From Planctomycetota bacterium (GTDB taxonomy: Bacteria > Planctomycetota > Planctomycetia > Pirellulales > UBA1268): 64,000 nucleotides of DNA. The stretch is from NCBI GenBank assembly GCA_003669585.1, contig QWOQ01000007.1:294694-358693 (forward strand). Reading direction: 5' to 3'. A model generated the notes under the pieces. The model searched no databases. It was not told the origin of the DNA and saw only the letters and a list, made by a program, of their open reading frames with translations. Shown piece by piece: positions 20,207-28,926 of this stretch. The first letter of the stretch is position 1; each line of letters starts with the position of its first letter. A program made the translations under genes and the position numbers.

Positions 20207-21616
20207 TCAAGAGGCAGACAAACCCGACGGGGCATCCGCGGCAGCACGCTGGCGTTTGCCCTTGTTCTTTCCTTTGTTCTTGTTCTTGCCTTTGACACCC
20301 GCGGCTTTTGGCGGTTCGACGTGGCCGCCGGCGGGGTTCAATTCCGCCAGAACCTCCTCGAGTTGTTTGCGGGCAGCAATGGCTGCGGCATCGGTTGTGT
20401 CGGTGGCGACGGAGATCTCGGCAAAGGGCGCGTCCTTGAGAGAGAACAATTCTCCCTTCTGATTCAGCTTCCATCCGTCGTTTCTCGCATACCAGCCACG
20501 CCCGAGCTGCACGAAAATCCAGTCGCGCGGATTGCCTGGCTCGCCCCGCAGTTGCGGGGCAAACGAACGGCCATCGAACTTCACCCCTTCCGGCAGCTTG
20601 GCACCGGCCAGATCGGCAAAGGTTGGCAGCAGTTCGCTGAAGTCGATCAGATCGTTGCGAACACCACCTGCCGGAAGCGTTCCTTTCCAACTGGCGATCA
20701 GTGGCACGCGCGAGCCTCCTTCGAGCAAAGACCCTTTCCTGCCATACATCCGCTGACCACCGATGCTGCCCGTGATCTGCGCGGGATCATGCTCTGCGGT
20801 ATATCCGACGGTCGAGGTGCCGTTGTCGGCCGAGAACAGTATGAGCGTGCTCTCGCGCAGACCAAGCTTCTCGAGCGCTGCGACAATCTTGCCAACCGTT
20901 TTGTCGAGATACTTCAGGTTGTCGTCGTAGAGCTGTGCAGGGGTTGCGTTCAGTTTTGAATCGGGCGTGCGCAGAATCGGGCCGTGGATCAGGTGCTCCG
21001 ACAGATAAAAGTAAAACGGTTCGTCGCGGTGTCGGCTGAAGAAGTCGACCGCGAAATCCGATGCGATATCCGGATAATAAGCCTTCTTCCCCTTCCCCTT
21101 CCCCAGGGAAATCTGCTCGCCATTCTGGGTGTACTTATCCTCCCAGAACCAGCCGCTCGCGGTTGGATCGGTGATGTATTCTCGGAACCCCCAGTCGCCC
21201 GGTGAATCGCTAACTTGCCGCCATTTTCCGGCCATCCCCGTGACGTATCCGGCTTGCTGCAGGATATTCGCCATGGAGGGTTCGTCCTTGAACGAAGGCC
21301 GCGACGCCGTCTGGTTCGACATGCCCCCCGTGCGAAATCCATAGCGGCCGGTCATCAGCAGACAGCGTGATGGCCCGCAAAGTGGCGTCGCATAGCATCG
21401 GTCGAAACGCGTGCCCGAGGCGGCCAGGGCATCGATGTTTGGCGACAGATTTTTGAACCGGTCTGACCCGTAACAGCCGAAGCTGTCGATCCCGGCATCG
21501 TCGCAGACGATGAACACGATGTTGGGTCTGGCGGGCTTACTCGCCACGGGCTCGGCCGCGATGGAACATGTGGAGAACCCAAGCACAATCAGGCTGGTGC
21601 AGATCAGTAATTTCAT
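20207..21616 (-). CDS. Exported formylglycine-dependent sulfatase
   Basis: A 469-aa type I sulfatase; it hydrolyses sulfate esters, and in planctomycetes such enzymes usually act on sulfated polysaccharides outside the cytoplasm. The signal peptide is MKLLICTSLIVLGFSTCSIA. The metal-site start is NIVFIVCDDAG (Asp39, Asp40), and the catalytic site LCGPSRCLLMTG contains Cys80, the expected formylglycine in C-x-P-S-R. GKW, HLIHGP and FSADNG blocks follow. The C-terminus is unusual: a Lys/Gly/Asn-rich tail (KGKNKNKGKNKGKRQR). ATG 21616 is chosen because the signal peptide starts there; the frame is open to 21682. No anaerobic sulfatase-maturing enzyme is nearby. The gene lies between IS91-like copies and shares the raised GC of katG. 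Confidence 0.93.
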   Translation of the reverse strand: MKLLICTSLIVLGFSTCSIAAEPVASKPARPNIVFIVCDDAGIDSFGCYGSDRFKNLSPNIDALAASGTRFDRCYATPLCGPSRCLLMTGRYGFRTGGMSNQTASRPSFKDEPSMANILQQAGYVTGMAGKWRQVSDSPGDWGFREYITDPTASGWFWEDKYTQNGEQISLGKGKGKKAYYPDIASDFAVDFFSRHRDEPFYFYLSEHLIHGPILRTPDSKLNATPAQLYDDNLKYLDKTVGKIVAALEKLGLRESTLILFSADNGTSTVGYTAEHDPAQITGSIGGQRMYGRKGSLLEGGSRVPLIASWKGTLPAGGVRNDLIDFSELLPTFADLAGAKLPEGVKFDGRSFAPQLRGEPGNPRDWIFVQLGRGWYARNDGWKLNQKGELFSLKDAPFAEISVATDTTDAAAIAARKQLEEVLAELNPAGGHVEPPKAAGVKGKNKNKGKNKGKRQRAAADAPSGLSAS

Positions 21617-21689
21617 CGGAATCTTTCTGGTGCGAATGCTTTCTCTCGGGAGTAGGCGTCTTGTTTGTCGGAACGTGTGCATAGGCTTT

Positions 21690-21969
21690 GGATAGGGCCG
21701 TCAGGACGTAGAAAAAACCAGTTTTTTACGACCACCCCTCCAGAATAGAAAGTTTCGATTTCTCAGCCGCCGGGCGATAGTTCGGAATTGGCATCGCCCA
21801 TGTTTAACCCGCGGCGGGCACAAAGGTTTCGTCCAGAGGCACCTTTTTCTTCGGATCGGTGCTTGGCACGAGTGACCCGACCCCATCCATGCAAAGCCCT
21901 CTTCGTAACAATGCTCTGGATGTTTGGTTGCGTCCATAGGGCCTTGGCGTAGTCGATGATGATCGTGGT
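21690..21969. other. Intergenic stretch with no recognised gene
   Basis: Minus-strand frames run through here (for example 21763-22065) but show no known motif, no ribosome binding site and an Arg/Ala composition typical of chance frames in GC-rich DNA. It separates the sulfatase promoter side from IS91-like copy C and may be decayed mobile-element DNA. Confidence 0.35.
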
Positions 21970-22175
21970 ACGGATAGCCCGTCCAACGGCACTGCCACAA
22001 GCGTCGCACCCGCGATGAGCGATCGACGCGGCGAACTCGCGGTATTTCTTGGCTGCTAAAGCCAAAGATCAACGTAGCATAAATTGCTCGAAGACACCGC
22101 TGGGCGATCAGTTTTTCACCGTTTGTGCAGCCCTTCCCCGAGTCCGGCTTGCGGTCGGCGAATGCAGGCCATCGT
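21970..22175 (-). mobile_element. IS91-like element 3' end, copy C (degenerate)
   Basis: It begins with a version of the outer end (GGATAGCCCGTCCAACG), continues with GATGAGCGATCGA as in copy A, and includes a GGCTGCTAAAGCC hairpin and the CAGTTTTTCACCGT core at 22110. It is the most diverged of the four copies. The LPAIDIH-coding part is lost. Confidence 0.55.
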
Positions 22176-22288
22176 GATCTGATTGGCCTGGCATACTGTG
22201 AGCAAAGGTAAGCATTGCCACAGCACACATCCAGAAAAAGGGCATGGAAAACCCAGTTCCCGGATGTTGTGCTGAGCCGATCAAAGGC

Positions 22289-25222
22289 CTACACCGCGAC
22301 GCCGTTGAACTTCTTCTTCGATGGCAGTTCCCCGGCGACTCCGTCGGCCTGGAACCCGAACGACACCTCAGCACCGGCAGCGATCGTGCCATTCCAGTCG
22401 GCATTCTTGATCACGTAGCGCGTACCGACGTGGCTGACGATCACGGCATTCCAGATATTGACGATGTTGGCGTTCATGTCGAATTCCATCGTCCAACCGT
22501 TGATCGCCGTCGTGCCTGTGTTTTTGATCTTCATGTCGCCGTTGAACCCGGTCGCCCAACTACTGGTCTGCGTATAGGTCAACGCAACACCACCGGCCGT
22601 CGCGACATCGTCGTTGACAATCGTGCCGGTGCCGGTGCCCGTGAGGATCGTTGCCCCCAGAGCTGAGCTGAGCTTCACAACGAACGTCTCGTCCGATTCC
22701 ACCGTTGTGTCACCGGTAACGGCGACAGAAATTGTCTTTGTGAGTTCGCCGGGAGCGAATGTGAGCGACCCGCTGGCAGAAGTGTAATCGCTGCCCGCCT
22801 TTGCGGTGCCGTCGGCCGTTGCATACTGCACCGACACCGACTGCATTGAGGCTGCAGAGAGCGTGACCATGAACTGCCGTAACGCCGTGCCGGTGTTCCC
22901 CTCGTTCGTTCGGTTGCTTGAGATGCTCAACGTCGGGAGCGTCGGCGTCGGCGTCGGTGGTGGTGTTGGTGTCACGGGGATGACCGCGCCGACGATGACG
23001 GGATCGCTGCCGTAGTCGCCCCAGGCGAGGCTGAAGCCACCAGCGGTCATCGACGGAATGCCAGTGTGGAAGTTGGAAAGCTGGCCCGCGGGCCCAGGGT
23101 TGTCGCGGTTGATCGACCACATGGAGAGCATCCCCAGCCCCTTGGCCCGGGCGAATGTCTCAAGGCGATCGGCATCCTGCAGGGTGAACACTTCGCTGGT
23201 GACATCGTTGACGCCGAGCATCGGCGTCACGCCCAACTGGTTCCAGCCAAACGTCTGCCCCTGGCTCGTGAACAGGGTGGTCATCTGCGCAAACGTGGCG
23301 TTGGCGGCATCGATGGCATATTCGCCCATCGACTTGAGTGCCGGCGGCGCGGCGCTGTCGCCGTAGTCCATCGCCATCACATTGACGCCGTCGACTTTCA
23401 CGCCAGAAGTAAGGGCGATTCTGACGGCGTTCACGCCGTCCTGCGTGAGCCCCTGCGGCAGCACTGGCAGCGTGAGCCAGACTCCCAGACTAGGCCGGCT
23501 CATCTGCACAATTGCGATGGCATCCATCTGGAGCTTGAGGATTTGGGGTTGGGCGACAGCAGCCCCTTCGATATCGAAGTCAACCTTGTTGAGCTTCAGT
23601 ATGTCGACCATCTCTGCATAGGCCGTTGCCAAGGCTGGGGCGGCCAGCCCCCGTTGGGCGTAAGACTGCGCCAGGCTTTGCCCCGCGGCCCCGCCCAACG
23701 ACACCATCACATCGCCCCCCACCAGTCGCAGGGCATTGATTTCATTACGGATCGCCACAGCCTGCTCGTTGCTGCTGTCGAGCGTCAAGACATCGTAACC
23801 GGCCCAGGCGAGCTTGCCGCTGGGGCTGGCCTGCATAAAGCCGAGCGTCAATAAACCCACTCCATATTTCTTTGCCAGCCCATCGAGATCGGGCACGGGA
23901 TACTGACCCATGTCCACGTAGGGGGCGAAAAACTGTTCCTTCCACAGGTCGCCATTGGTCGGCGTTATGGGAGTCGTGACAGGAGTTGTGACAGGAGTCG
24001 GCGTGGGAGTCGGCATCGTGCCGTGATCATGGCCACCGGGCACGGTCTGACCGATCGATGTCTGGTAGCCGTCGGTGACCTGGCCTACCGGAGCGGTCGG
24101 CGTCAGCAGCGATGTTCGGCTGACGAGCGTGAAGTGCTCGGCTGGGTGGCCGAACGGCACCTCCAACTGATCCTCCACGATCTGGTCGTTGTGGAATTGA
24201 ATGTTTACCGGCATGAGCTGTGCCTTTGTCACGCCCGCGAGCAGGATCGTCTGGTTGGTGGGCAGGACGGAGATCGACAGGCCCGCGGCCGTGTCTGTCA
24301 ACGAGAGCCGCTCGCGGGTGCCGAAGTAGAGAAAGCTCAACTTCATCGTGGCCGGATTGAAGCCCTCAATCCGCTGCTGGACTCCATATTCGTGCGACCG
24401 CACGTAAACTGTGCTGCCGTCCCGGGGGCCGATGCCCTGCTCCCAGGAGACCACGCCGCCGATATCCTGACGCAGGTGCTCGTTCTGAACGACGCCGAAG
24501 TTGGCCATCGTGATGTCGCGGTAGCTGATGCCGCGCAGCACTTGGAACTCGGGTGTCGATGCCCACGGATTGACGATCGCCACCTCGCCGGTCTCCGTCT
24601 TGGCGATGATCATGTTGTGAACCGACACGTCACCGAAGTCGAGGCGGTCGCGGGAAGGATCGAATCCCACGATGTCGTCGGCCGCCGGATTGACCAGAAA
24701 CACGCGGCCTGTGGTGGTATCGATCGGGGTCGGCGTTATGGGAGTCGGCGTGGGAGTGGGAGTCGGTGTCGGTGTGGGCGTGGGCGTGGGAGTGTTGACG
24801 CCCGAGAGCACGAATCCCGAAGGTGTGTCGGTGCCGGAGGTGGCAGTGAAGCCGACGCCCTGTGTCGCTCCCGCGGTGAGCGTGCGATCCCAGTCAAAGC
24901 CCTTGATCACATACTGCGATCCGGTGTGGCTGACGATCTGCGCATTCCAGATGGTGGTGATAGAGCGGTTGTAGTTGAATGCCAACTGCCAGTCGGTCAT
25001 AGTCGCGCTGGTGTCGTTGGTGAGCGTCAACTGCCCCTGCAGCCCCGACCCCCAATCGTTGACAGTGGCGTAGCCCACCGAGAAGGCGAGCCGCTCCTCG
25101 AGTTTGTCGAAGGAGGCGAGCGTAGGTCGAACGCGCCGGCGGCCCGCGGCGGCGGTGCGGCGGGAAAACAGAGCGGCAATACTGAGTGGAAAGCGGGCCA
25201 GAAACCAGTTGCGCGACTTCAT
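22289..25222 (-). CDS. Exported GH18 chitinase-like enzyme with two CBM2-like modules and a Calx-beta module
   Basis: A 977-aa multidomain exported protein. The N-terminus has a basic hydrophobic segment and the planctomycete motif KLEERLAF. A CBM2-like carbohydrate-binding module follows at about 46-145, a Thr-Pro linker to about 170, and an uncharacterised beta-rich domain at about 175-395 (VGFDPSRDRLDFG). A second linker leads to a GH18 barrel at about 430-745 with the catalytic DFDIEG near residue 547 (D-x-D-x-E), MAMDYGD and MSMWSINRD. A third TP linker, a Calx-beta domain at about 765-870 (ADGTAKAGSDYTSASG) and a second CBM2-like module close the protein. Acting on chitin or a related glycan is inferred from GH18 plus CBM2. 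The ATG has GAGGTG six bases upstream. The protein is complete. The gene is GC-rich and flanked by IS91-like copies C and D. Confidence 0.88.
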   Translation of the reverse strand: MKSRNWFLARFPLSIAALFSRRTAAAGRRRVRPTLASFDKLEERLAFSVGYATVNDWGSGLQGQLTLTNDTSATMTDWQLAFNYNRSITTIWNAQIVSHTGSQYVIKGFDWDRTLTAGATQGVGFTATSGTDTPSGFVLSGVNTPTPTPTPTPTPTPTPTPITPTPIDTTTGRVFLVNPAADDIVGFDPSRDRLDFGDVSVHNMIIAKTETGEVAIVNPWASTPEFQVLRGISYRDITMANFGVVQNEHLRQDIGGVVSWEQGIGPRDGSTVYVRSHEYGVQQRIEGFNPATMKLSFLYFGTRERLSLTDTAAGLSISVLPTNQTILLAGVTKAQLMPVNIQFHNDQIVEDQLEVPFGHPAEHFTLVSRTSLLTPTAPVGQVTDGYQTSIGQTVPGGHDHGTMPTPTPTPVTTPVTTPITPTNGDLWKEQFFAPYVDMGQYPVPDLDGLAKKYGVGLLTLGFMQASPSGKLAWAGYDVLTLDSSNEQAVAIRNEINALRLVGGDVMVSLGGAAGQSLAQSYAQRGLAAPALATAYAEMVDILKLNKVDFDIEGAAVAQPQILKLQMDAIAIVQMSRPSLGVWLTLPVLPQGLTQDGVNAVRIALTSGVKVDGVNVMAMDYGDSAAPPALKSMGEYAIDAANATFAQMTTLFTSQGQTFGWNQLGVTPMLGVNDVTSEVFTLQDADRLETFARAKGLGMLSMWSINRDNPGPAGQLSNFHTGIPSMTAGGFSLAWGDYGSDPVIVGAVIPVTPTPPPTPTPTLPTLSISSNRTNEGNTGTALRQFMVTLSAASMQSVSVQYATADGTAKAGSDYTSASGSLTFAPGELTKTISVAVTGDTTVESDETFVVKLSSALGATILTGTGTGTIVNDDVATAGGVALTYTQTSSWATGFNGDMKIKNTGTTAINGWTMEFDMNANIVNIWNAVIVSHVGTRYVIKNADWNGTIAAGAEVSFGFQADGVAGELPSKKKFNGVAV

Positions 25223-25587
25223 GGGGGCACCTCGGTGGGGGAGTGGTTCAAGAAAAAACCAATGGAACGTTCGGGTAAAAAATGTGCGGGGCGGGCGAGT
25301 CCACGCAAGACGCTGCTGTCACGACAATCTCTTCGTACGCATTGTTTATTGAGGTGGTTCGCTCACTCTGTCAGCGGCGACGATGTTCCCTCACGTTCAC
25401 GAAAAGATGCCGACGACAATCTGCACGATGTGCATGTGCCTCTGCGTTCACCCGGCGATCTGCCCCTGAAAGACCGACGTGGAGCGTGTGTGAAAACCTC
25501 CTTAGCCCCTTACCGCATCGTTTCGCAGTCGCGCGCAGGAGGCAAGCAATCGGTCGCAAAATATTTTTCAGGTCTAGTTTTCAGTTC
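25223..25587. other. Upstream region of the chitinase gene
   Basis: 365 bp with no supportable gene. It lies between the chitinase start (minus strand) and IS91-like copy D and presumably carries the chitinase promoter. I see no clear -35/-10 or -24/-12 pair. Confidence 0.4.
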
Positions 25588-25790
25588 TATCAGGGATAGC
25601 CCGGTCAACGACACTTCGGCAAGCGTTAGACGGTTGACGAGCTGCCGATCGGGTGAAGGTTGAGGCCATTCACGGCACGAACGTCTTTACCGTGACTTCA
25701 AAGCTCCCCCTAATCACACCACTGTGTGAGCAGTTTTTCACCGTCGGCGCAGCCCTTCCCGAATCCGGTCAGCGGGCGGCGGATCACTCG
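25588..25790 (-). mobile_element. IS91-like element 3' end, copy D
   Basis: Nearly the same layout as copy B: the outer end GGATAGCCCGGTCAACG from 25594, a GTTAGAC and GGTTGACGAGC segment, the CAGTTTTTCACCGTC core at 25730 and a GGCGGCGGATCA end. GTTC (25584-25587) borders the outer end; IS91 elements insert next to GAAC/GTTC-type tetranucleotides. The inner end joins directly to a truncated ABC ATPase gene. Confidence 0.65.
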
Positions 25791-26197
25791 ACCGAGCAAT
25801 TGTTGAAGAATCGATGGAGCGAGTAGGAATCGAAGCACAGGCATCTCAACCAATTCGTGATTTGTCTGGCGGCCAACAACAACGCACTCACTTGGCACAA
25901 GTGAGTGCCCGCCAAGCCGAAGTACTTCTGCTCGACGAACCAACGGCAGGTCTTGACATCAACGGTCGCAAGCTCGTGGCAGATCTTGTATCATCCAAAC
26001 GAGCGCGAGGAGTCACTGTGGTGATGGCGACACATGAGCTCACAGATGCCGAACATGCGACTTCGGTCATGTTGCTCGCTCAGCGAGCAGTGGGCTCGCC
26101 AGATGTTGCTTTGGGCGATGAATACTTACGAGAGTGCTTCGGTTTTACTCAGCCCCACGAACGCCCTCAATCGCCAACAACTGTTTTTTCATTTTGA
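25791..26197 (+). pseudogene. ABC transporter ATPase, C-terminal fragment (metal-type)
   Basis: The fragment has the signature LSGGQQQR, Walker B VLLLDEPTAGLD and the H-loop VVMATHEL, but no Walker A or Q-loop. It cannot bind ATP as a normal NBD. Homology-like sequence starts right at the end of IS91-like copy D (DRAIVEESMERVGIE), so the first 40 percent was probably deleted during insertion. The C-terminal LRECFGF resembles zinc/manganese importers of the ZnuC type, a guess from a short motif. The ATG at 25814 is an internal methionine. The 3' end overlaps ogt by about 50 bp on the opposite strand. No permease or binding-protein gene follows. Confidence 0.8.
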
Positions 26198-26654
26198 GTC
26201 CGAGGGAATATCCACCGAGAGAGCCGTCACTGGCCACAACCCGATGACAAGGCACGATGATTGGAACTGGGTTCATGCCATTGGCTGAGCCGACCGCACG
26301 AAACGCTTTTGGCTTCTTCATATTCTTGGCCTGCTGACCATACGAAATCGTCTTTCCAAACGGAATGCGACCGAGTGCGCGCCACGCTTGTACTTGAAAC
26401 TCGGTGCCAACAAGATCGAGAGCAACATCAAACGATGTTCGCGTGCCTGCAAAATACTGCTCGAGTTGCTTTTTGGTTTTTATCAAAATTGCCTGAGCTG
26501 ATGCATCGATCGTTGTCTCTTGCTTGGTGTGATTGCGAACGTCAATCGCAACAAGACCTTTTTCCGACGCCACAAGCCTGAGTTTTCCCACAGGTGAGGC
26601 AATGACCAAATCATTGCGCACTCGTTTGCTCAGCATATTTTGCTTGCTATTCAT
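26145..26654 (-). CDS. ogt: Methylated-DNA--protein-cysteine methyltransferase
   Basis: A suicide repair protein that transfers alkyl groups from O6-alkylguanine (and O4-alkylthymine) to its own cysteine. From ATG 26654 it has 169 aa, typical of Ogt/MGMT. The C-terminal DNA-binding domain reads FQVQAWRALGRIPFGKTISYG...AVGSANGMNPVPIIVPCHRVV, with the acceptor Cys in PCHRV and the closing GGYSLGLKMKKQLLAIEG. A TTG at 26666 would add four residues. Its 3' end overlaps the tail of the ABC fragment on the other strand. No ada-type regulatory domain is present. Confidence 0.95.
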   Translation of the reverse strand: MNSKQNMLSKRVRNDLVIASPVGKLRLVASEKGLVAIDVRNHTKQETTIDASAQAILIKTKKQLEQYFAGTRTSFDVALDLVGTEFQVQAWRALGRIPFGKTISYGQQAKNMKKPKAFRAVGSANGMNPVPIIVPCHRVVASDGSLGGYSLGLKMKKQLLAIEGVRGAE

Positions 26655-26678
26655 GCCAAACGCCAAGGCCTCCGTCGA

Positions 26679-26936
26679 CTATTTTCCACCCCATCGCCAC
26701 TTCGGAGGCTCGCCCTTCCAGAAGCAGATCGCGATGAGCACGCCACTCAGACCCAAGACGCTCACGAGGAAGCCGAGCGGGTGCTGTTGCGGAATGAAGA
26801 AGATCCCAGCAAGCAACAGAAGCCCGCAATAAGCCAACAGGACCAGCCACCCTTCCCATGTGCACGGCGGACCCCAACCCCAGCCGTAGGTTTTTGGGGG
26901 GAACCAATAGCGGGGTATGGGCTGTTGCTCGCTCAC
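26679..26936 (-). CDS. Small membrane protein coupled to dienelactone hydrolase
   Basis: An 85-aa protein: a Trp/Pro/Gly-rich N-terminal segment ([16 protein letters not shown]), then two predicted transmembrane helices ([18 protein letters not shown] and [16 protein letters not shown]) and a short C-terminal [10 protein letters not shown]. The RYWFP..YGWGWG..P.TW.GW pattern recurs in small uncharacterised membrane proteins of many bacteria, as far as I recall. The start GTG (26934-26936) overlaps the upstream stop in GTGA, so translation is coupled to the hydrolase. Function unknown. Confidence 0.75.
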   Translation of the reverse strand: MSEQQPIPRYWFPPKTYGWGWGPPCTWEGWLVLLAYCGLLLLAGIFFIPQQHPLGFLVSVLGLSGVLIAICFWKGEPPKWRWGGK

Positions 26937-27787
26937 CCGGCACCGTGCTTCTTGAACCACTCCTGCAGCTTCTTCCACCCGTCGTCAGCCTCTTCTCTTC
27001 TGTATGACGGCCTGTAATCGGCATAGAATCCGTGGGGCGTGTCGGGATAAAGGATAATTTCAGAGGGCTTGCTGGCTGCTTTGAGCTTCTCCTGCATCTT
27101 GGCCACCAGCTCATTCGGGATGCCTTGGTCAGCGCCGCCATAGAGTCCCAGCACGGGGGCTTTGAGTTCGCCCACCAGATCTATCGGCTGCGTTGGATGC
27201 AGCTCGTCTTTTTGCGAATCCAGCCGGCCGTACCAAGCAACGCCGGCTTTGAGATTGGAGTTGTGGGCGGCGTAGAGCCACACGATCCGGCCACCCCAGC
27301 AGAAACCAGTGACGGCCAGCTTCGAGATATCGCCAACGCCAGACTTTCCCGCCCATGTAACAGCAGCATCAAGGTCCGAGAGAACCTGCTTGTCTGGCAC
27401 CTTAGAAACCACCTTGGAGATGATCTCAGCGAAGTCCTTTATTTGCGAGACATTCCCTTGGCGGAAATAAAGCTCCGGCGCTACAGCCAGATACCCGAGA
27501 TTGGCGAACCTGCGGCAGACGTCCTTGATGTGCTCGTGAACACCAAAAATCTCCTGCACGACCAAGACCACCGGGAATGGACCGCCTGCCTTCGGTGCTG
27601 CCATGTACGCCGGGATCTCGCCATCTGGAGTCGGGATCTGTACTTCACCGGTCAAAAGCGCCTCATCGCTGGTTGTGATCGTCTCGGCAGAAATTGGCCT
27701 GACGGCAACCGCGAAGCCGGCAGCAAGCGCAGCGACGGCCTGACGACGGGTGAGATCAAAATGACTTGAACGCGAATACTCGGCCAT
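26933..27787 (-). CDS. Dienelactone hydrolase family protein with a Tat-like signal
   Basis: An alpha/beta hydrolase of the dienelactone hydrolase family; the classical reaction opens dienelactones in chloroaromatic degradation, but many members act on other esters. It has 284 aa from ATG 27787 (GGAG seven bases upstream). The N-terminal [18 protein letters not shown] looks like a Tat signal. The catalytic triad is probably Cys163 (GFCWGG), Asp220 (GGADQG) and His252 (PHGFY), and [10 protein letters not shown] is the usual oxyanion segment. A 63-aa upstream extension in frame lacks support. It is first in a two-gene coupled operon with a small membrane protein. The substrate is not deducible from the context. 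Confidence 0.9.
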   Translation of the reverse strand: MAEYSRSSHFDLTRRQAVAALAAGFAVAVRPISAETITTSDEALLTGEVQIPTPDGEIPAYMAAPKAGGPFPVVLVVQEIFGVHEHIKDVCRRFANLGYLAVAPELYFRQGNVSQIKDFAEIISKVVSKVPDKQVLSDLDAAVTWAGKSGVGDISKLAVTGFCWGGRIVWLYAAHNSNLKAGVAWYGRLDSQKDELHPTQPIDLVGELKAPVLGLYGGADQGIPNELVAKMQEKLKAASKPSEIILYPDTPHGFYADYRPSYRREEADDGWKKLQEWFKKHGAG

Positions 27788-27936
27788 GGGTTGCTCCTGA
27801 TTGGGTTTTGACACTTCGGCAAAGATCAAAATCGGCCCCGAAACAGGCACCGGGCTTTATCGCCAACTTGCACAGGTTTCCTGATTTTGATGGGCCTCTT
27901 TCGCTGCATACTTTCAGTCTGAGAACGAATTGCATC

Positions 27937-28629
27937 TCAATTGTTTACTTGGGAAAAAAGAAACAACATTTCCCGACAAATTTGACGGGTACGCTCGTCA
28001 TACGTTGTCTCTTCCTCTGGTTTGTCGTCGGCAATTTTTGGATCGTCAAATGGAATGGCGATTCGAAGCGAACAGCCATCAACTACCGGACAACTTTTGT
28101 CAGCCTGCGAACACACCATCACGGCGCAAAAATCGTCCTTTGGATTGGGAGCTTCGTTGAAGACTTTTGAATAACAAACCATCTCGTTGCCAGCGCCTTG
28201 GAAACGAACTTCGTAGTGTGGATTCTTTCCGTCTTCACTTTTTACAACTTTAAGTCCTGATCGCTTCAATGCCGCTGTCGCACGCGGATTGAACGCCGTC
28301 GCCTCCGTACCCCCTGAAAATGTTTCGATACCTTCAATGCCATAAAAGCTGGCGGCGGTCGCAGCCCAAATTTGTGACATATGGCTTCGACGCGAGTTGT
28401 GAGTGCAGATGAATGTCAAACGCACGGGTTGTTTTTCCTTGGCACGGTTCTGGACGTACAAGGCGATCTTTCTTAACTCGACTTTGCGTTCGTCTTTGAT
28501 CTGATCAAATTCATCCACCCGAATCTCCAAGTACGTTCGAAGCTGCGGGAAAAAGTCGGCTTTTTCAGAAGCTATCGCGAAATTGGCAATGAGGACGCAA
28601 AATACGCAGTTCGTTGCTGGACTTCGCAT
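27937..28629 (-). CDS. Exported low-molecular-weight tyrosine phosphatase / arsenate reductase-like protein
   Basis: A 230-aa protein with the LMW-PTPase P-loop CTHNSRRS (Cys75, Arg81; C-x5-R-S) and an Asp in IPFDDPK that may be the general acid. Before the fold it has a signal-like N-terminus (CVFCVLIANFAIASEKA), unusual for this normally cytosolic family, and an extra helical segment at about 25-65. Extra cysteines (MVCSQADKSCPVV) could serve an ArsC-like relay, but no ars genes are adjacent, so the arsenate role is only a possibility. ATG 28629 has GGAAAG seven bases upstream. It is divergent from the TIGR03032-like gene. Confidence 0.8.
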   Translation of the reverse strand: MRSPATNCVFCVLIANFAIASEKADFFPQLRTYLEIRVDEFDQIKDERKVELRKIALYVQNRAKEKQPVRLTFICTHNSRRSHMSQIWAATAASFYGIEGIETFSGGTEATAFNPRATAALKRSGLKVVKSEDGKNPHYEVRFQGAGNEMVCYSKVFNEAPNPKDDFCAVMVCSQADKSCPVVDGCSLRIAIPFDDPKIADDKPEEETTYDERTRQICREMLFLFSQVNN

Positions 28630-28926
28630 GGCGAGTCTTTCCAAGAAAGCGGGAACAGAATTCGAAATTCAAAGCGATTTTCAATAATTCAACAAAGCAT
28701 ACTTTAAAAGAATTCCATTCGGACATCAAACGCGCGGCGTTGCCATCGTATGCTCTGGCAGGATGTTGTTGTTGGTTAAGTGTGCGGCCTTCTTTGATGC
28801 GTCGCTCCTGGAGCAACCGCCACTGAAGCCCAGCTCTCAAAACTCGCCCTGCCTTTTCATCTTATGCCTTATTCGATAAGGTGATACTAAGTCATTCTCT
28901 TTGACTTTTTTACAAGGAGGCCTTGC

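Noticed and set aside
19549..25650. Integron attC sites (GTTAGAC/GTTGGAC near GTCAAC)
   Set aside because: The inverted partner does not fit RYYYAAC and no integrase is present. The IS91 origin-end explanation covers all four copies.
28745..28775. Sigma-54 promoter upstream of the TIGR03032-like gene
   Set aside because: TGGCAGGATGTTGTTG has the -24 part, but the -12 spacing and GC are off by one base and one substitution.
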